A stretch of DNA of 64,000 nt from Paenarthrobacter aurescens (GTDB lineage: Bacteria; Actinomycetota; Actinomycetes; Actinomycetales; Micrococcaceae): positions 62,001-126,000 of the forward strand of contig NZ_CP157456.1 in assembly GCF_041549525.1 (NCBI RefSeq). The letters are read 5' to 3'. Below are positions 45,120 through 53,777 of the stretch, piece after piece. The translations under genes were made by a program, and so were the position numbers. Every line of letters starts with the position of its first letter. Within the stretch, counting starts at the first letter, position 1. Below the pieces are notes generated by a model, which saw only the letters and a list, made by a program, of their open reading frames with translations, made no database searches and was not told where the DNA came from.

Positions 45120-45350
45120 ATGTCTGTCCACCGGGATGACAAAGACGGCCAGGGCATGATCGTCAATCCGAAGCCCACCGGCGAGAACCAGGACGACTGG
45201 AATGGCGATGAAGCCGATCGCGCAGACCGGCTCCGCTTTGAAGAAGAACAAGCCATGATCAAGGAGCAGGCAGAAGCCCGCGCCGCAGCCAAGGCGGCTA
45301 CTGAAGAAGCCGACAGGAACGCTGCCCAACCGGACGTCGGCAAAATCTAG
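45120..45350 (+). CDS. Small charged protein, 76 aa
   Basis: Highly polar and likely helical in the second half (RLRFEEEQAMIKEQAEARAAAKAATEEADRN). ATG 45120 follows AAAGGAGCGGTC. Its stop overlaps that of the opposing diacylglycerol kinase by 4 bases. Family unknown. Confidence 0.65.
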   Translation: MSVHRDDKDGQGMIVNPKPTGENQDDWNGDEADRADRLRFEEEQAMIKEQAEARAAAKAATEEADRNAAQPDVGKI

Positions 45351-46408
45351 ACTGTTTGCGCCTTGGGTACCCGTACCAGCAGGGATGCCGGTTCAACTTG
45401 GACGGTGACCATTGTGGCCTCGCCCGAGGGGTCGCCGTCGAGCTGCGTGGCCATGGGTTCCTGGCTGCGGATGGTGACTTTGCCGGAGCGGTAGAAGCTC
45501 ATCATGGGCAGGTTTGCGTTGTGCTTGAACAGGACCTTTGTGTACATGGCGAGCCAGCCGAAGGCGCTGCGTGGGCTCATCACCACAATGTCCAGCATGC
45601 CGTCATCGATCATGGCCTGCGGGATGAAGTCGATCCCGCCGGGAATCAAGCCGCAGTTGGCGAACAGCACGCTGCGGATCTTCCGTGACTGCTCGGGCTG
45701 GTCATCCATGGTGATGGTGACGCGTTTCCTGCGTCCTGGCAGGTGGCGGACACCGGCCTCCGTGTAGGCGAGCCAGCCCACGGTTTTTTTGAGGTCTTCC
45801 TTAGTGTCGCCAACAACCTCGGCGTCCAGGCCCATACCGGCGATCACCAGGAACGTGTGTTTGGCGGACTCACCGGTGATGTCATTGTCCACGCCCATGG
45901 TGGCGGTATCGATGTAACGCTGGTGGCCGAACAGTGCCACCTGGATGCAGTCCGCGAGGTCGGTCACGTCCAGGTCCACGTTGCGGGCCAGCAGGTTGCC
46001 GGTGCCAAGTGGGATGAGGCCCATGGCAACGTTCTTGTGCGCCAGCGACTCCGCCACAACGCGCACTGTGCCGTCGCCGCCGCACGCAAGAACGACGTCG
46101 GCCCCGTATGCCAACGCTTGGCGCGACTGACCGTAGCCGGGGTCTTCCACCGTGGTTTCGAAAAATTTTGGCGCATCCCAGCCGGCGAGATCGCAGGCGT
46201 CAATGATGGCCTGGCGGGCTTCCTCGGCGTTGTTTTTCACCGGATTGAGGATGACCGCCACACGCTGGTCCCCGGGGCCGGGCTTGTGTGAGTCCTCCCG
46301 GACTGCGCTCCTGATGTGGCGGGCTTTCAATCGGCGCACGCCCCACCAACTGGAGACGGCAAAAGCCACGCCCCCAGCGAGAATCAGGTACAGGATCCAG
46401 TCGCTCAT
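45347..46408 (-). CDS. Diacylglycerol kinase family lipid kinase
   Basis: The 353-aa protein has an N-terminal membrane helix ([19 protein letters not shown]), the DagK catalytic fold with GGDGTVRVV (residues 112-120) and [12 protein letters not shown] (near 136), and the C-terminal NAD-kinase-like sheet. It phosphorylates diacylglycerol or sphingoid-type lipids at the membrane. Between pheA and serS as is common in Arthrobacter. Convergent, overlapping by 4 bases with the 76-aa gene. Confidence 0.9.
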   Translation of the reverse strand: MSDWILYLILAGGVAFAVSSWWGVRRLKARHIRSAVREDSHKPGPGDQRVAVILNPVKNNAEEARQAIIDACDLAGWDAPKFFETTVEDPGYGQSRQALAYGADVVLACGGDGTVRVVAESLAHKNVAMGLIPLGTGNLLARNVDLDVTDLADCIQVALFGHQRYIDTATMGVDNDITGESAKHTFLVIAGMGLDAEVVGDTKEDLKKTVGWLAYTEAGVRHLPGRRKRVTITMDDQPEQSRKIRSVLFANCGLIPGGIDFIPQAMIDDGMLDIVVMSPRSAFGWLAMYTKVLFKHNANLPMMSFYRSGKVTIRSQEPMATQLDGDPSGEATMVTVQVEPASLLVRVPKAQTV

Positions 46409-46508
46409 GGTGCTCCAACACTATCCTCCTGGGCAGTTCCCTCTTGCCTTGGGCCTGGGGTGGGCGGACTTTGGCCATTGCGGGCCGGAAATCCGCGTGA
46501 GATTCGAA

Positions 46509-46521
46509 TACTCTTGTGTGG
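46509..46521 (+). promoter_or_regulatory. -10 element of a leaderless serS transcript
   Basis: TACTCT (46509-46514) ends 6 bases before the GTG start codon and no ribosome-binding sequence lies between, so transcription should start at the GTG. No clear -35. Confidence 0.6.
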
Positions 46522-47801
46522 TGATCGACGTAAAAGACCTCAGCGAAAATCCGGACAAGTTCCGTGCCAGCCAGCGCGCCCGTGGCGCCGACGAGTCCGT
46601 TGTGGACGCGATCATCTCCGCTGACTCTTCCCGTCGTGCCGCGCTGATCCGCCACGAAACCCTCCGCGCCGAGCAGAACGCTTTCGGCAAGAAGGTGGCG
46701 CAGGCCAAGGGCGAGGAAAAGCAGGCATTGCTGGCAGAGGTCAAGGAACTGGCCAACTCCGTGAAGGCAGCTTCCGCTGAAGCCGCCGCTGCGCAGGCCA
46801 AGCAGGAAGAGCTCCTCCGCGTCATCCCCAACCTGGTAGTTGATGGCGTTCCCGAGGGCGGCGAGGACGACTACGTTGTGGTCAAGACCGTGGGTACCCC
46901 GCGCGAATTCACTGACTTCGAGCCCAAGGATCACCTGGAAATCGGTGAGCTGATTGGCGCCATCGACATGGAACGTGGGGCCAAGGTCTCCGGCTCGCGC
47001 TTCTACTTCCTCCGTGGCGTGGGTGCCCGGCTGGAAATGGCACTGCTGCAGATGGCCATGGAGCAGGCAATCGATGCCGGCTTCGTTCCCATGATCACCC
47101 CCACTTTGGTGCGACCCGAGACCATGCAGGGCACCGGTTTTGACGTAAAGCACGACGCCGAGATCTACCGTCTCGCCGAAGACGACCTTTACCTGGTGGG
47201 AACCTCGGAAGTAGCCCTTGCCGGCTACCACGCAGACGAGATCTTAGATCTCTCCGCAGGCCCCATCCGCTACGCGGGACAGAGTTCCTGCTACCGCCGC
47301 GAGGCTGGCTCCCACGGTAAGGACACCCGCGGCATCATCCGCGTGCACCAGTTCAACAAGGTGGAGATGTTCATCTACACCACCGTTGAGGAAGCTGCTG
47401 CCGAGCACGAGCGCCTGCTGGCCTGGGAAGAGGAAATGCTGGCCAAGTGCGAGCTTCCGTACCGGGTAATCGACACCGCTGCCGGCGACCTCGGCATGTC
47501 CGCGGCCCGCAAGTTCGACTGTGAAGCCTGGGTCCCCACCCAGAATGCCTACCGTGAGCTCACCTCCACCTCCAACTGCACCACGTTCCAGGCGCGCCGC
47601 CTCAACATCCGCGAACGCGTAGTCAATGACGAAGGTGTTTCCAAGGGAACCCGCGCTGTTGCCACGCTGAACGGCACTCTGGCCACCACCCGGTGGATCG
47701 TTGCCATCCTTGAGCACCACCAGAACCCGGACGGCTCAGTCAACGTTCCCAAGGCACTCCAGAAGTACCTTGGCGGGCTTGAGGTTCTGCCGGTTCTCTA
47801 G
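46521..47801 (+). CDS. serS: Seryl-tRNA synthetase
   Basis: A 426-aa class II aminoacyl-tRNA synthetase that charges tRNA-Ser. N-terminal coiled-coil arm (residues 1-105, with heptad-like [18 protein letters not shown]) binds the long variable arm of tRNA; catalytic core has motif 2 ([15 protein letters not shown], near 257) and motif 3 ([16 protein letters not shown], near 378). GTG 46521 is chosen because the family's N-terminus is [12 protein letters not shown]; the longer frame from 46152 would lie in the opposing gene. Transcript apparently leaderless. Confidence 0.96.
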   Translation: MIDVKDLSENPDKFRASQRARGADESVVDAIISADSSRRAALIRHETLRAEQNAFGKKVAQAKGEEKQALLAEVKELANSVKAASAEAAAAQAKQEELLRVIPNLVVDGVPEGGEDDYVVVKTVGTPREFTDFEPKDHLEIGELIGAIDMERGAKVSGSRFYFLRGVGARLEMALLQMAMEQAIDAGFVPMITPTLVRPETMQGTGFDVKHDAEIYRLAEDDLYLVGTSEVALAGYHADEILDLSAGPIRYAGQSSCYRREAGSHGKDTRGIIRVHQFNKVEMFIYTTVEEAAAEHERLLAWEEEMLAKCELPYRVIDTAAGDLGMSAARKFDCEAWVPTQNAYRELTSTSNCTTFQARRLNIRERVVNDEGVSKGTRAVATLNGTLATTRWIVAILEHHQNPDGSVNVPKALQKYLGGLEVLPVL

Positions 47802-47884
47802 TTCCTGGCGGATCCCGCTTTCGTTCGCTTCCTTGACCGCTATACGGCTCGCGTGGCGGCCCGGGCGGGATTTGCCGTTTCCAT

Positions 47885-48625
47885 TTATGCGGGCTTGTGG
47901 GCAATCACTATCAGTTCACCCTGCCCGCTTCCCACGTCCTCGCCGGCCCAGCCACCGTGTATGCGGTCAACTGCGAAACCAGCCCTGTCCAGAGTCTGGC
48001 GTAGCTGCTCCTCTGTGCGGAATGCGAGGACCGAGATCTCTGTTTCCTCAGCGCTCCCGTTACAGAGTCGGCGCTCGGTGAGAGTAACGAGCCCATCGAA
48101 TTCTGTGGCACTTTCAACCCAGGATTCCACCATGGAGCCGTCGGGAAGACTGTGTACGCCCCGCGTGTTTGCCGGAGTCCAGCGTTCCCAAGCCCGCGCA
48201 ACAGGATCGCGGGAATCGAAGACCAAGCCACCTCCAGGGACCAACGCGCGCTGGATGTCGGCAAGCGTTCGGGACCAGTCGCCGTCGTCGGTAATCGCCT
48301 GGGCCACATGCGCCGTCATGATGGCCACGTCAAAAAGGCCGCCTCGGGGGATGGCTGCCGAGGTACCGTCAATCCACCGGACGGCTTCCGCGCCGGGCTT
48401 TCTTCGGGCAGCCGCAAGGGAGTGGGGGTTTGGATCGATGCCAACAACGCAGTGGCCTGCCGCAGCAACCGCCAGAGTCATTCGGCCGGTGCCGCAACCA
48501 AGATCCAACACCCGGCTTTCCGGCCGCTCATTTACGAAGGCCAGAAAAAAGTCGTCATCCTCGGCCCAGCGATTCTCCTGGTCGTAGAGGGCTGAAAGCT
48601 GAGCTCCGGTCATTGGTGAAGGCAT
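47885..48625 (-). CDS. Class I SAM-dependent methyltransferase
   Basis: A 246-aa protein with motif I VLDLGCGTGRMTL (residues 39-51), the acidic VVGIDPNPHS after strand 2 and GGLFDVAIM as motif II. Substrate cannot be inferred; the group includes small-molecule methyltransferases. It is opposite to serS with an 83-base gap. Confidence 0.87.
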   Translation of the reverse strand: MPSPMTGAQLSALYDQENRWAEDDDFFLAFVNERPESRVLDLGCGTGRMTLAVAAAGHCVVGIDPNPHSLAAARRKPGAEAVRWIDGTSAAIPRGGLFDVAIMTAHVAQAITDDGDWSRTLADIQRALVPGGGLVFDSRDPVARAWERWTPANTRGVHSLPDGSMVESWVESATEFDGLVTLTERRLCNGSAEETEISVLAFRTEEQLRQTLDRAGFAVDRIHGGWAGEDVGSGQGELIVIAHKPA

Positions 48626-48670
48626 CCGCCTACCCTAACAACCGCATGTGCTCCCAGGCTGGGACCGGGC

Positions 48671-48970
48671 CTACGGCAGCTGATCGGCGTTGGCGGCCAG
48701 TTTCCGCAGTTCATCCACGTGGGCTTTGAAGGCGCGCTGTCCGTCTTTGCTCAGGTGTACCCATGTTCGGGTACGTGTGTTGACTGCGCCTTTCCGGAGT
48801 CCAACGAAACCTGCCTGTTCCAGCACCTTTAGGTGTTTGCTCAGCACGGAATCGCTGAGGTGAAGAGCGTCGCGGATGACGCTGAACTCCACCTCTCCGG
48901 CGCCGGCAAGGAGTGCGCAGACCCGTAGGCGGGTGGGGACGTGAATCACCTCGCTGAAGCCGTCGCCCAT
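48671..48970 (-). CDS. Winged-helix transcriptional regulator
   Basis: A 99-aa protein with one winged helix (LRVCALLAGAGEVEFSVIRDALHLSDSVLSKHLKVLEQAGFV, split over helices 1-3, and wing KGAVNTRTRTWVHLS), similar to PF13601-type regulators. The start overlaps the stop of the membrane protein gene by one base (TGATG), so they form an operon. The paired 17-base palindromes at 49455-49494 upstream of the operon are its likely autoregulatory sites. Confidence 0.85.
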   Translation of the reverse strand: MGDGFSEVIHVPTRLRVCALLAGAGEVEFSVIRDALHLSDSVLSKHLKVLEQAGFVGLRKGAVNTRTRTWVHLSKDGQRAFKAHVDELRKLAANADQLP

Positions 48971-49440
48971 CAGCGTGCGGTCTCCATCCAGTGCGCCAAC
49001 TTCGCTTCCATGGCAGGCCCTGCAATGACTGTGAGAACGAACGCCAAAACAGCGGCCGCATAAGCAATCACATCGATGCCACTTAAGGCATGGAGCACCA
49101 GGGCGGCAGCGACGATAGCCGTAAAGGCGCCAAGGTAGAGCAGTCCCAGTGTTCGGCTTCCGCGGTGTGTGTAAACATCCACAAGCACCCGGGTTCGCGT
49201 GGACTGCAGGAGAGGGAGAACGCAGAAGACGATCACTGAGGCACCAAGGGCCACAGGCGCCCAGGGATACGTCCCGAACAGCACCAGCCCCAGGATGAAC
49301 AGTGCCATACCCAAACCTTGGGCGGGGTACAGCCAGGCCGGTGATCCCACAAACGGGCCCAAAGCTCGTCGTGATTCTGAAACCGCGAGCAACGCCTGCT
49401 GCGCTTCCTCTGGACTTGGCCGGGGTGCATGGTTTGTCAT
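48970..49440 (-). CDS. Four-helix membrane protein, unknown function
   Basis: The 156-aa product has a cytoplasmic N-terminal helix (SPEEAQQALLAVSESRRAL) and four membrane segments (WLYPAQGLGMALFILGLVLFG and three further between residues 62 and 140). This topology accompanied by a winged-helix regulator occurs repeatedly in actinobacteria; the role is unknown. A -10-like TAAGTT at 49453-49448 is 7 bases from the ATG, so the transcript may be leaderless. Confidence 0.8.
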   Translation of the reverse strand: MTNHAPRPSPEEAQQALLAVSESRRALGPFVGSPAWLYPAQGLGMALFILGLVLFGTYPWAPVALGASVIVFCVLPLLQSTRTRVLVDVYTHRGSRTLGLLYLGAFTAIVAAALVLHALSGIDVIAYAAAVLAFVLTVIAGPAMEAKLAHWMETAR

Positions 49441-49447
49441 GACTTCA

Positions 49448-49476
49448 ACTTAGACTTTCCGCAACGGAAAGACAAG
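49448..49476 (-). promoter_or_regulatory. Candidate promoter of the membrane protein/regulator operon
   Basis: TTGTCT (49476-49471), a 17-base spacer and TAAGTT (49453-49448). Most of the operator 49455-49471 lies in the spacer. Confidence 0.5.
49455..49471. promoter_or_regulatory. Operator A of the winged-helix regulator
   Basis: CTTTCCG-CAA-CGGAAAG, a perfect 7-3-7 palindrome. Confidence 0.65.
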
Positions 49477-49477
49477 G

Positions 49478-49494
49478 CTTTCCACTACGGAAAG
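49478..49494. promoter_or_regulatory. Operator B of the winged-helix regulator
   Basis: CTTTCCACTACGGAAAG, same length and outer bases as operator A, 23 bases away (two helical turns). Confidence 0.65.
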
Positions 49495-49550
49495 AACGGT
49501 CCCGGAACAAGCGTGGGAGCAGGAGGTCCCGGTCGGTAAAGGGCACAAAA

Positions 49551-49574
49551 ATGGAAGGGAATTATCCCTTCCAT
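49551..49574. promoter_or_regulatory. 24-base palindrome upstream of helR
   Basis: ATGGAAGGGA (49551-49560) and TCCCTTCCAT (49565-49574) around ATTA. It overlies the -35 region of helR, so it is probably an operator. Confidence 0.55.
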
Positions 49575-49582
49575 ACTCAATT

Positions 49583-49588
49583 TATAAC
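49583..49588 (+). promoter_or_regulatory. -10 element of helR
   Basis: TATAAC lies 8 bases upstream of the RAE; the -35 (about 49560-49565) is poor. Confidence 0.45.
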
Positions 49589-49595
49589 CCACTGG

Positions 49596-49615
49596 GGGGC
49601 TTGCGGCAAGGCCCC
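49596..49615. promoter_or_regulatory. Rifamycin-associated element (RAE)
   Basis: GGGGCTTGCGGCAAGGCCCC is the RAE inverted repeat described upstream of rifamycin-inactivating and helR genes in actinobacteria. It sits just downstream of the predicted transcription start of helR. Confidence 0.85.
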
Positions 49616-49673
49616 CTACGTGCCGAACAATTGATCCACGAACCCCACCGCCCAAAGAAAAGGGAGTCGTGCG

Positions 49674-51944
49674 ATGCCTGAAATCAGCCCGCTCAGAACC
49701 AGTGCCTTCGCGTTGCCTGAGCACCTTGCCCGCAAGGCCGATCCGAACCTGATCGGCAACGACGAACAGCAGTTCGAAGCCATCTCGACCAGTCTGTCTG
49801 AGTCCATGAGGGAGTTGTCCGCACATCTCGATGCCACAAGAAAGCAGCCAGGTGGTCGTGGACAGGCGGCCCTGGACCGGGATCAGGAGATTCACCGGAT
49901 CACCGCGAGACTGCGTGCTCTGAGGCGCTTCGGCTTGGACCTTTGCTTGGGCAGGATGGTCACTGCGGACAGTCCGGAACCGGTCTATATAGGAAGGCTC
50001 GGACTAACTGACAGTGCGGGACGCCGGCTTCTGATCGACTGGCGCTCGCCGGCCGCTGAGCCCTTCTTCGGAGCGACCCACGCCAACTCGATGGGATTGG
50101 TGAGCCGCCGCAGGTATCGATGGACTCGGAGCCAGGGTGGAGATAGCCGGATCAGCGACTATTGGGACGAAGTATTCACTGCTGACGGCCTTGAGGGCAA
50201 TGCTGCCCTTGATGAGCAGTCAGCTTTCATCGCCACTTTGGGCAGCAGCCGCTCGCCCCGGATGCGGGACGTCTTGGGGACCATCCAAGCTGACCAGGAC
50301 CGGATCATCCGTGCAGGTTCACGCGGAGCTTTAGTGGTGGACGGTGGACCGGGAACCGGAAAGACCGTGGTGGCATTGCACCGGACGGCGTACCTGCTCT
50401 ATTCGGATCCCCGGCTGAACCACCGCGGCAGCCACCGTAAGAGTGACGTTCTCTTTGTGGGCCCACATCAGCCCTACCTGAACTATGTGGCTGACGTTCT
50501 CCCAAGCCTGGGTGAAGAGGGTGTGCAGACGTGCACGTTGAGGGACCTTGTCCCGGAAGGTGCCACGGCCGTCGTCGAAAGTGACCCCGAAGTGGTGCGG
50601 CTGAAGTCATCCGTGAAGATGGTCAAAATGATTGAGGCGGCGGTGCATTTTTACGAAACGCCGCCAACTGATGGCATGGAGGTGGAGACGCCCTACGCGG
50701 ATGTATGGCTCAGCAGTGAGGACTGGTTGGAGGCGTTTGATGCCGTGGGACCGGGCACCCCGCACAACGAGGCCCGCGATGACGTGTGGGAGGCACTGCT
50801 CACCATCCTGGTGGACAAGCTGGCTGAGCATGACCTTCCGGAGAGCCTGCTGCGCCGCGCGTTCACTCACAACGCGGAGCTGAACGCGGCGTTCGCAAAA
50901 GCCTGGCCGCTCCTTGATTACCTGGCGTTGGTGGCGGACTTATGGCGGGTACCGGCGTACCTGCGCTTGTGCGCACCATGGCTGCAGCCTGCCGAAACAG
51001 CAATGCTTCAGCGGGAACGCACCGCGCCATGGACGACGGCGGATCTGCCGCTTTTGGACGCAGCCCGCCAACGTTTAGGCGACCCGGAGGATTCGCGGCG
51101 CAGAAGGAAACGGAGGGCCGCACTGGCTGCTGAGCGGGAGCTCATGGACCGGGTGGTGGATGACCTGATAGCCGCGGATGACTCCGAAAACCTGGAAATG
51201 TACATGCTCCGCGGTGACGACATGCGGGAGACGCTCGTAGACGGGGACGCTTTGGAGCCTGCCGATCCCGATGTTCTGGCAGGGCCGTTCGCGCACATTG
51301 TGGTGGATGAAGCCCAGGAGCTGACCGACGCTGAGTGGCAGATGCTGCTTCTTCGCTGCCCTTCGCGGAGTTTCACGGTGGTGGGAGACCGGGCCCAAGC
51401 CAGGCACGGGTTCGCGGAATCATGGGAAGAGCGCCTGGGACGGGTTGGCCTTGGCAACGTCAACGTGGCCGCTCTCAGCATCAATTACCGCACTCCGAAA
51501 GAGGTCATCGCTGTTGCGGAACCAGCAATCCGCCAAGCGCTCCCGGACGCAAACGTGCCTACCTCGGTCCGCAGCAGTGGCATTCCCGTGGTCCACGATG
51601 TAACGAGCCGGCTCAGCACCATCGTGGATGAGTGGCTGGTCCGCAACCCGGAGGGCATCGCGTGCGTCATCAGCCGGAAGGGCACGATGGGCAGGACTCA
51701 ACAGGACCGGGTCAGCTGGCTCACTCCTGAACTGGCGAAGGGCCTGGAGTTTGACCTTGTGGTCCTCATGGATCCGGAGACGTTTGGCCCGGGCATTGAA
51801 GGAGCAGTGGATCGGTACGTAGCCATGACGCGGGCCACCCGGCAGCTGGTGATTCTGGAGGGAATGACCACAATTCACCGTCCGTTAATGCCCGGCTGTG
51901 GCCCCGGTCCTAGTTCAGTGTCGGAGGTTTCTGCTCTACTGTAA
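49674..51944 (+). CDS. helR: HelR: RNA polymerase recycling motor ATPase
   Basis: A 756-aa UvrD/Rep-like HelD-type protein. The N-terminal 90 residues form the coiled arm that enters the polymerase; Walker A is GGPGTGKT (residues 224-231), Walker B HIVVDEAQE (around residue 545), and helicase motifs follow (GDRAQARHG, INYRTPKE, ATRATRQLVILEG). HelR is reported to dislodge rifamycins from RNA polymerase and help it recycle. The RAE in the promoter supports HelR over HelD. AAAGGGAGTCGTGCG precedes the ATG. Confidence 0.9.
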   Translation: MPEISPLRTSAFALPEHLARKADPNLIGNDEQQFEAISTSLSESMRELSAHLDATRKQPGGRGQAALDRDQEIHRITARLRALRRFGLDLCLGRMVTADSPEPVYIGRLGLTDSAGRRLLIDWRSPAAEPFFGATHANSMGLVSRRRYRWTRSQGGDSRISDYWDEVFTADGLEGNAALDEQSAFIATLGSSRSPRMRDVLGTIQADQDRIIRAGSRGALVVDGGPGTGKTVVALHRTAYLLYSDPRLNHRGSHRKSDVLFVGPHQPYLNYVADVLPSLGEEGVQTCTLRDLVPEGATAVVESDPEVVRLKSSVKMVKMIEAAVHFYETPPTDGMEVETPYADVWLSSEDWLEAFDAVGPGTPHNEARDDVWEALLTILVDKLAEHDLPESLLRRAFTHNAELNAAFAKAWPLLDYLALVADLWRVPAYLRLCAPWLQPAETAMLQRERTAPWTTADLPLLDAARQRLGDPEDSRRRRKRRAALAAERELMDRVVDDLIAADDSENLEMYMLRGDDMRETLVDGDALEPADPDVLAGPFAHIVVDEAQELTDAEWQMLLLRCPSRSFTVVGDRAQARHGFAESWEERLGRVGLGNVNVAALSINYRTPKEVIAVAEPAIRQALPDANVPTSVRSSGIPVVHDVTSRLSTIVDEWLVRNPEGIACVISRKGTMGRTQQDRVSWLTPELAKGLEFDLVVLMDPETFGPGIEGAVDRYVAMTRATRQLVILEGMTTIHRPLMPGCGPGPSSVSEVSALL
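51914..51942 (+). promoter_or_regulatory. Promoter of the HAD gene inside the helR 3' end
   Basis: TTCAGT (51914-51919), a 17-base spacer and TACTGT (51937-51942); the ATG at 51947 is about where transcription should start, so the transcript may be leaderless. Confidence 0.55.
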
Positions 51945-51946
51945 GC

Positions 51947-52792
51947 ATGACTATTTTGACTGATACTCCAGTTGCTGGCATCGATGACCAGCCAAATAAC
52001 AACAACAAGTACATGGTGGCGTTGGACGTAGACGGCACTCTCGTGGACCATGACGGCCACATGACAGAGGCAGTTCGCTCTGCTGCGCAGGCAGTGGTGG
52101 CCAGTGGCCATGACGTCATGATTGCCACCGGCCGCTCGCTCAATGCCACGCTTCCCATCATCGAAAAAATCGGCCTCGAGCAGGGTTACGCTGTCTGCTG
52201 CAACGGAGGTGTGACCCTTCGCCTGGATCCGTCGTTGGATAAGGGTTACGAGATCATCCACAAGGCAACGTTTGATCCCGCACCGGCCTTGAAGGCCCTG
52301 CGGGAACGGCTGCCCAACGCAAAATACGCGCTGGAGGACGAGGACGGAAACTTCCTCTCCACTGAGCGTTTCCAGGACGCCAGCTTCGGCGTGGAGTCCA
52401 TTGGCGTGGACTTCCAAACCATGCTGGACGCCACGGCTGTCCGCGTAGTGGTCTTCAGCAGCGAGAACACCTCGGAGGAGTTCAACGAGGCCATCAGGCA
52501 CATTGGCCTTTCCGGTGTGACGTACTCGGTGGGGTGGACTGCCTGGCTGGACATCGCGGCCGAGGGCGTCACCAAGGCAAGTGCTCTGGAAGTTCTGCGC
52601 CACAAGCTCGGCACGGATCTGGCCAACACGGTGGCAGTGGGCGATGGCCGCAACGACATCGAGATGCTCACCTGGGCCGGGCGTGGGGTTGCCATGGGCC
52701 AGGCCCCGGATGAGGTCATCGCCGTCGCGGATGAAGTCACCGCTTCAGTGCTCGACGACGGCGCGGCACAGGTTCTGCGCAGCCTGCTGTAA
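51947..52792 (+). CDS. Cof-type HAD-IIB hydrolase
   Basis: A 281-aa phosphatase of the HAD superfamily: motif I DVDGTLVDH (residues 26-34), motif II ATGRS (near 64), motif III KASALEVL with the Lys and motif IV VGDGRNDIEM (near 227). A cap-C2 domain lies between. Probably dephosphorylates sugar phosphates or FMN-like cofactors. In Arthrobacter such a gene is often next to serS; here the methyltransferase-helR segment is interposed. Confidence 0.9.
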   Translation: MTILTDTPVAGIDDQPNNNNKYMVALDVDGTLVDHDGHMTEAVRSAAQAVVASGHDVMIATGRSLNATLPIIEKIGLEQGYAVCCNGGVTLRLDPSLDKGYEIIHKATFDPAPALKALRERLPNAKYALEDEDGNFLSTERFQDASFGVESIGVDFQTMLDATAVRVVVFSSENTSEEFNEAIRHIGLSGVTYSVGWTAWLDIAAEGVTKASALEVLRHKLGTDLANTVAVGDGRNDIEMLTWAGRGVAMGQAPDEVIAVADEVTASVLDDGAAQVLRSLL

Positions 52793-52895
52793 CTGCCACT
52801 CGTCTTAGCCGGCCCAACCCGGCATAAGCCGGCGCTTGTTCGCTACCCTCACCGCTCAGCGGCGGGGGTTTCAAACAAGGGCGGGATCAGCAACG

Positions 52896-53654
52896 CTACT
52901 TGAAGTACGTCTGGACCTGCCCGCCACCTGCGGATTCAACAATGGCCTGCGCCACCACCCGTAGCTTGACGTTCCGGTTGCTGGAGGCCTTCTTGATGAG
53001 TTCCATGGCTTCTTGTTGGGTGCAGCGGTTTTGGGCGATGATGACGCCCGTTGCCACGTCGATCACCGTGCGGGATTCCATGGCTGCCCGGAGGTTGGTG
53101 GCGGTTTGGCTGTGCTCGGCAATCAATACTGCCAAGCGCAGGCCTTTGGATGCCTGTTGCACGTAGTCGTTGACGCGTTGCACGGCGGCTTGGTCGAAGG
53201 CGTTCGCGTGTTCGGAATAGAGGTTCAGGCCGGCCCTGGTGGCGTCATCGCTGAGGGGGAACGGTACGGCGAGGACGGATCGGATGCCGTGTTCGGTGAC
53301 CAACTCGTTGTATTCAGGCCAGGTGGTGTCCTTGGCGAAATCCGGTATGTGCACCTGTGTGATCTCACGGCAGGCGTGCAGGCAGGGTCCGTCCGCGAAT
53401 TTGTATTGCAGCTCATCCAGCATCTTGGCGCGCTCGCCGCTGCTGGCCACCGTCCCTGCGGAGCGGCGTCGCATCAACGTGATGCCGCAGTAAACCTCGT
53501 TGCCAGGGGTGCTGAAGATGCTGGCAGAGTGTCTGGCCAGCTCCTCCAGGAACGCTTCCACGTCCGGTGTGTCGAGCAGCAGGTCCTGGATATCGGCCAC
53601 CACTGTAGTCGGCTCCGCGAGTTGCGGGTCTTCCATGAGGAAACTCCCATCCAT
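52896..53654 (-). CDS. GAF and ANTAR domain regulator
   Basis: A 252-aa protein with a GAF sensor domain (residues 25-175) and a C-terminal ANTAR RNA-binding domain (185-240: LRAAMESRTVIDVATGVIIAQNRCTQQEAMELIKKASSNRN, in three helices). ANTAR proteins bind paired hairpins in leader RNA to prevent termination. The start is ATG 53654 or 53636 (GGGAG seven bases upstream). Divergent from the sigma factor. Confidence 0.88.
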   Translation of the reverse strand: MDGSFLMEDPQLAEPTTVVADIQDLLLDTPDVEAFLEELARHSASIFSTPGNEVYCGITLMRRRSAGTVASSGERAKMLDELQYKFADGPCLHACREITQVHIPDFAKDTTWPEYNELVTEHGIRSVLAVPFPLSDDATRAGLNLYSEHANAFDQAAVQRVNDYVQQASKGLRLAVLIAEHSQTATNLRAAMESRTVIDVATGVIIAQNRCTQQEAMELIKKASSNRNVKLRVVAQAIVESAGGGQVQTYFK

Positions 53655-53777
53655 GGTTATGGCTACCTTTCGAGACTAACCCCGCGGACCCGTTGAAAGC
53701 TAATAGTAAGTGTGCTTCTCTTTTAAGGAGTCTTGCCGTGGGCTCTCCCTCACCATCAGGTCAAGGATTGAAGCCCC

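Noticed and set aside
49485..49895. Minus-strand 136-aa frame
   Set aside because: Antisense to the start of helR and through the RAE.
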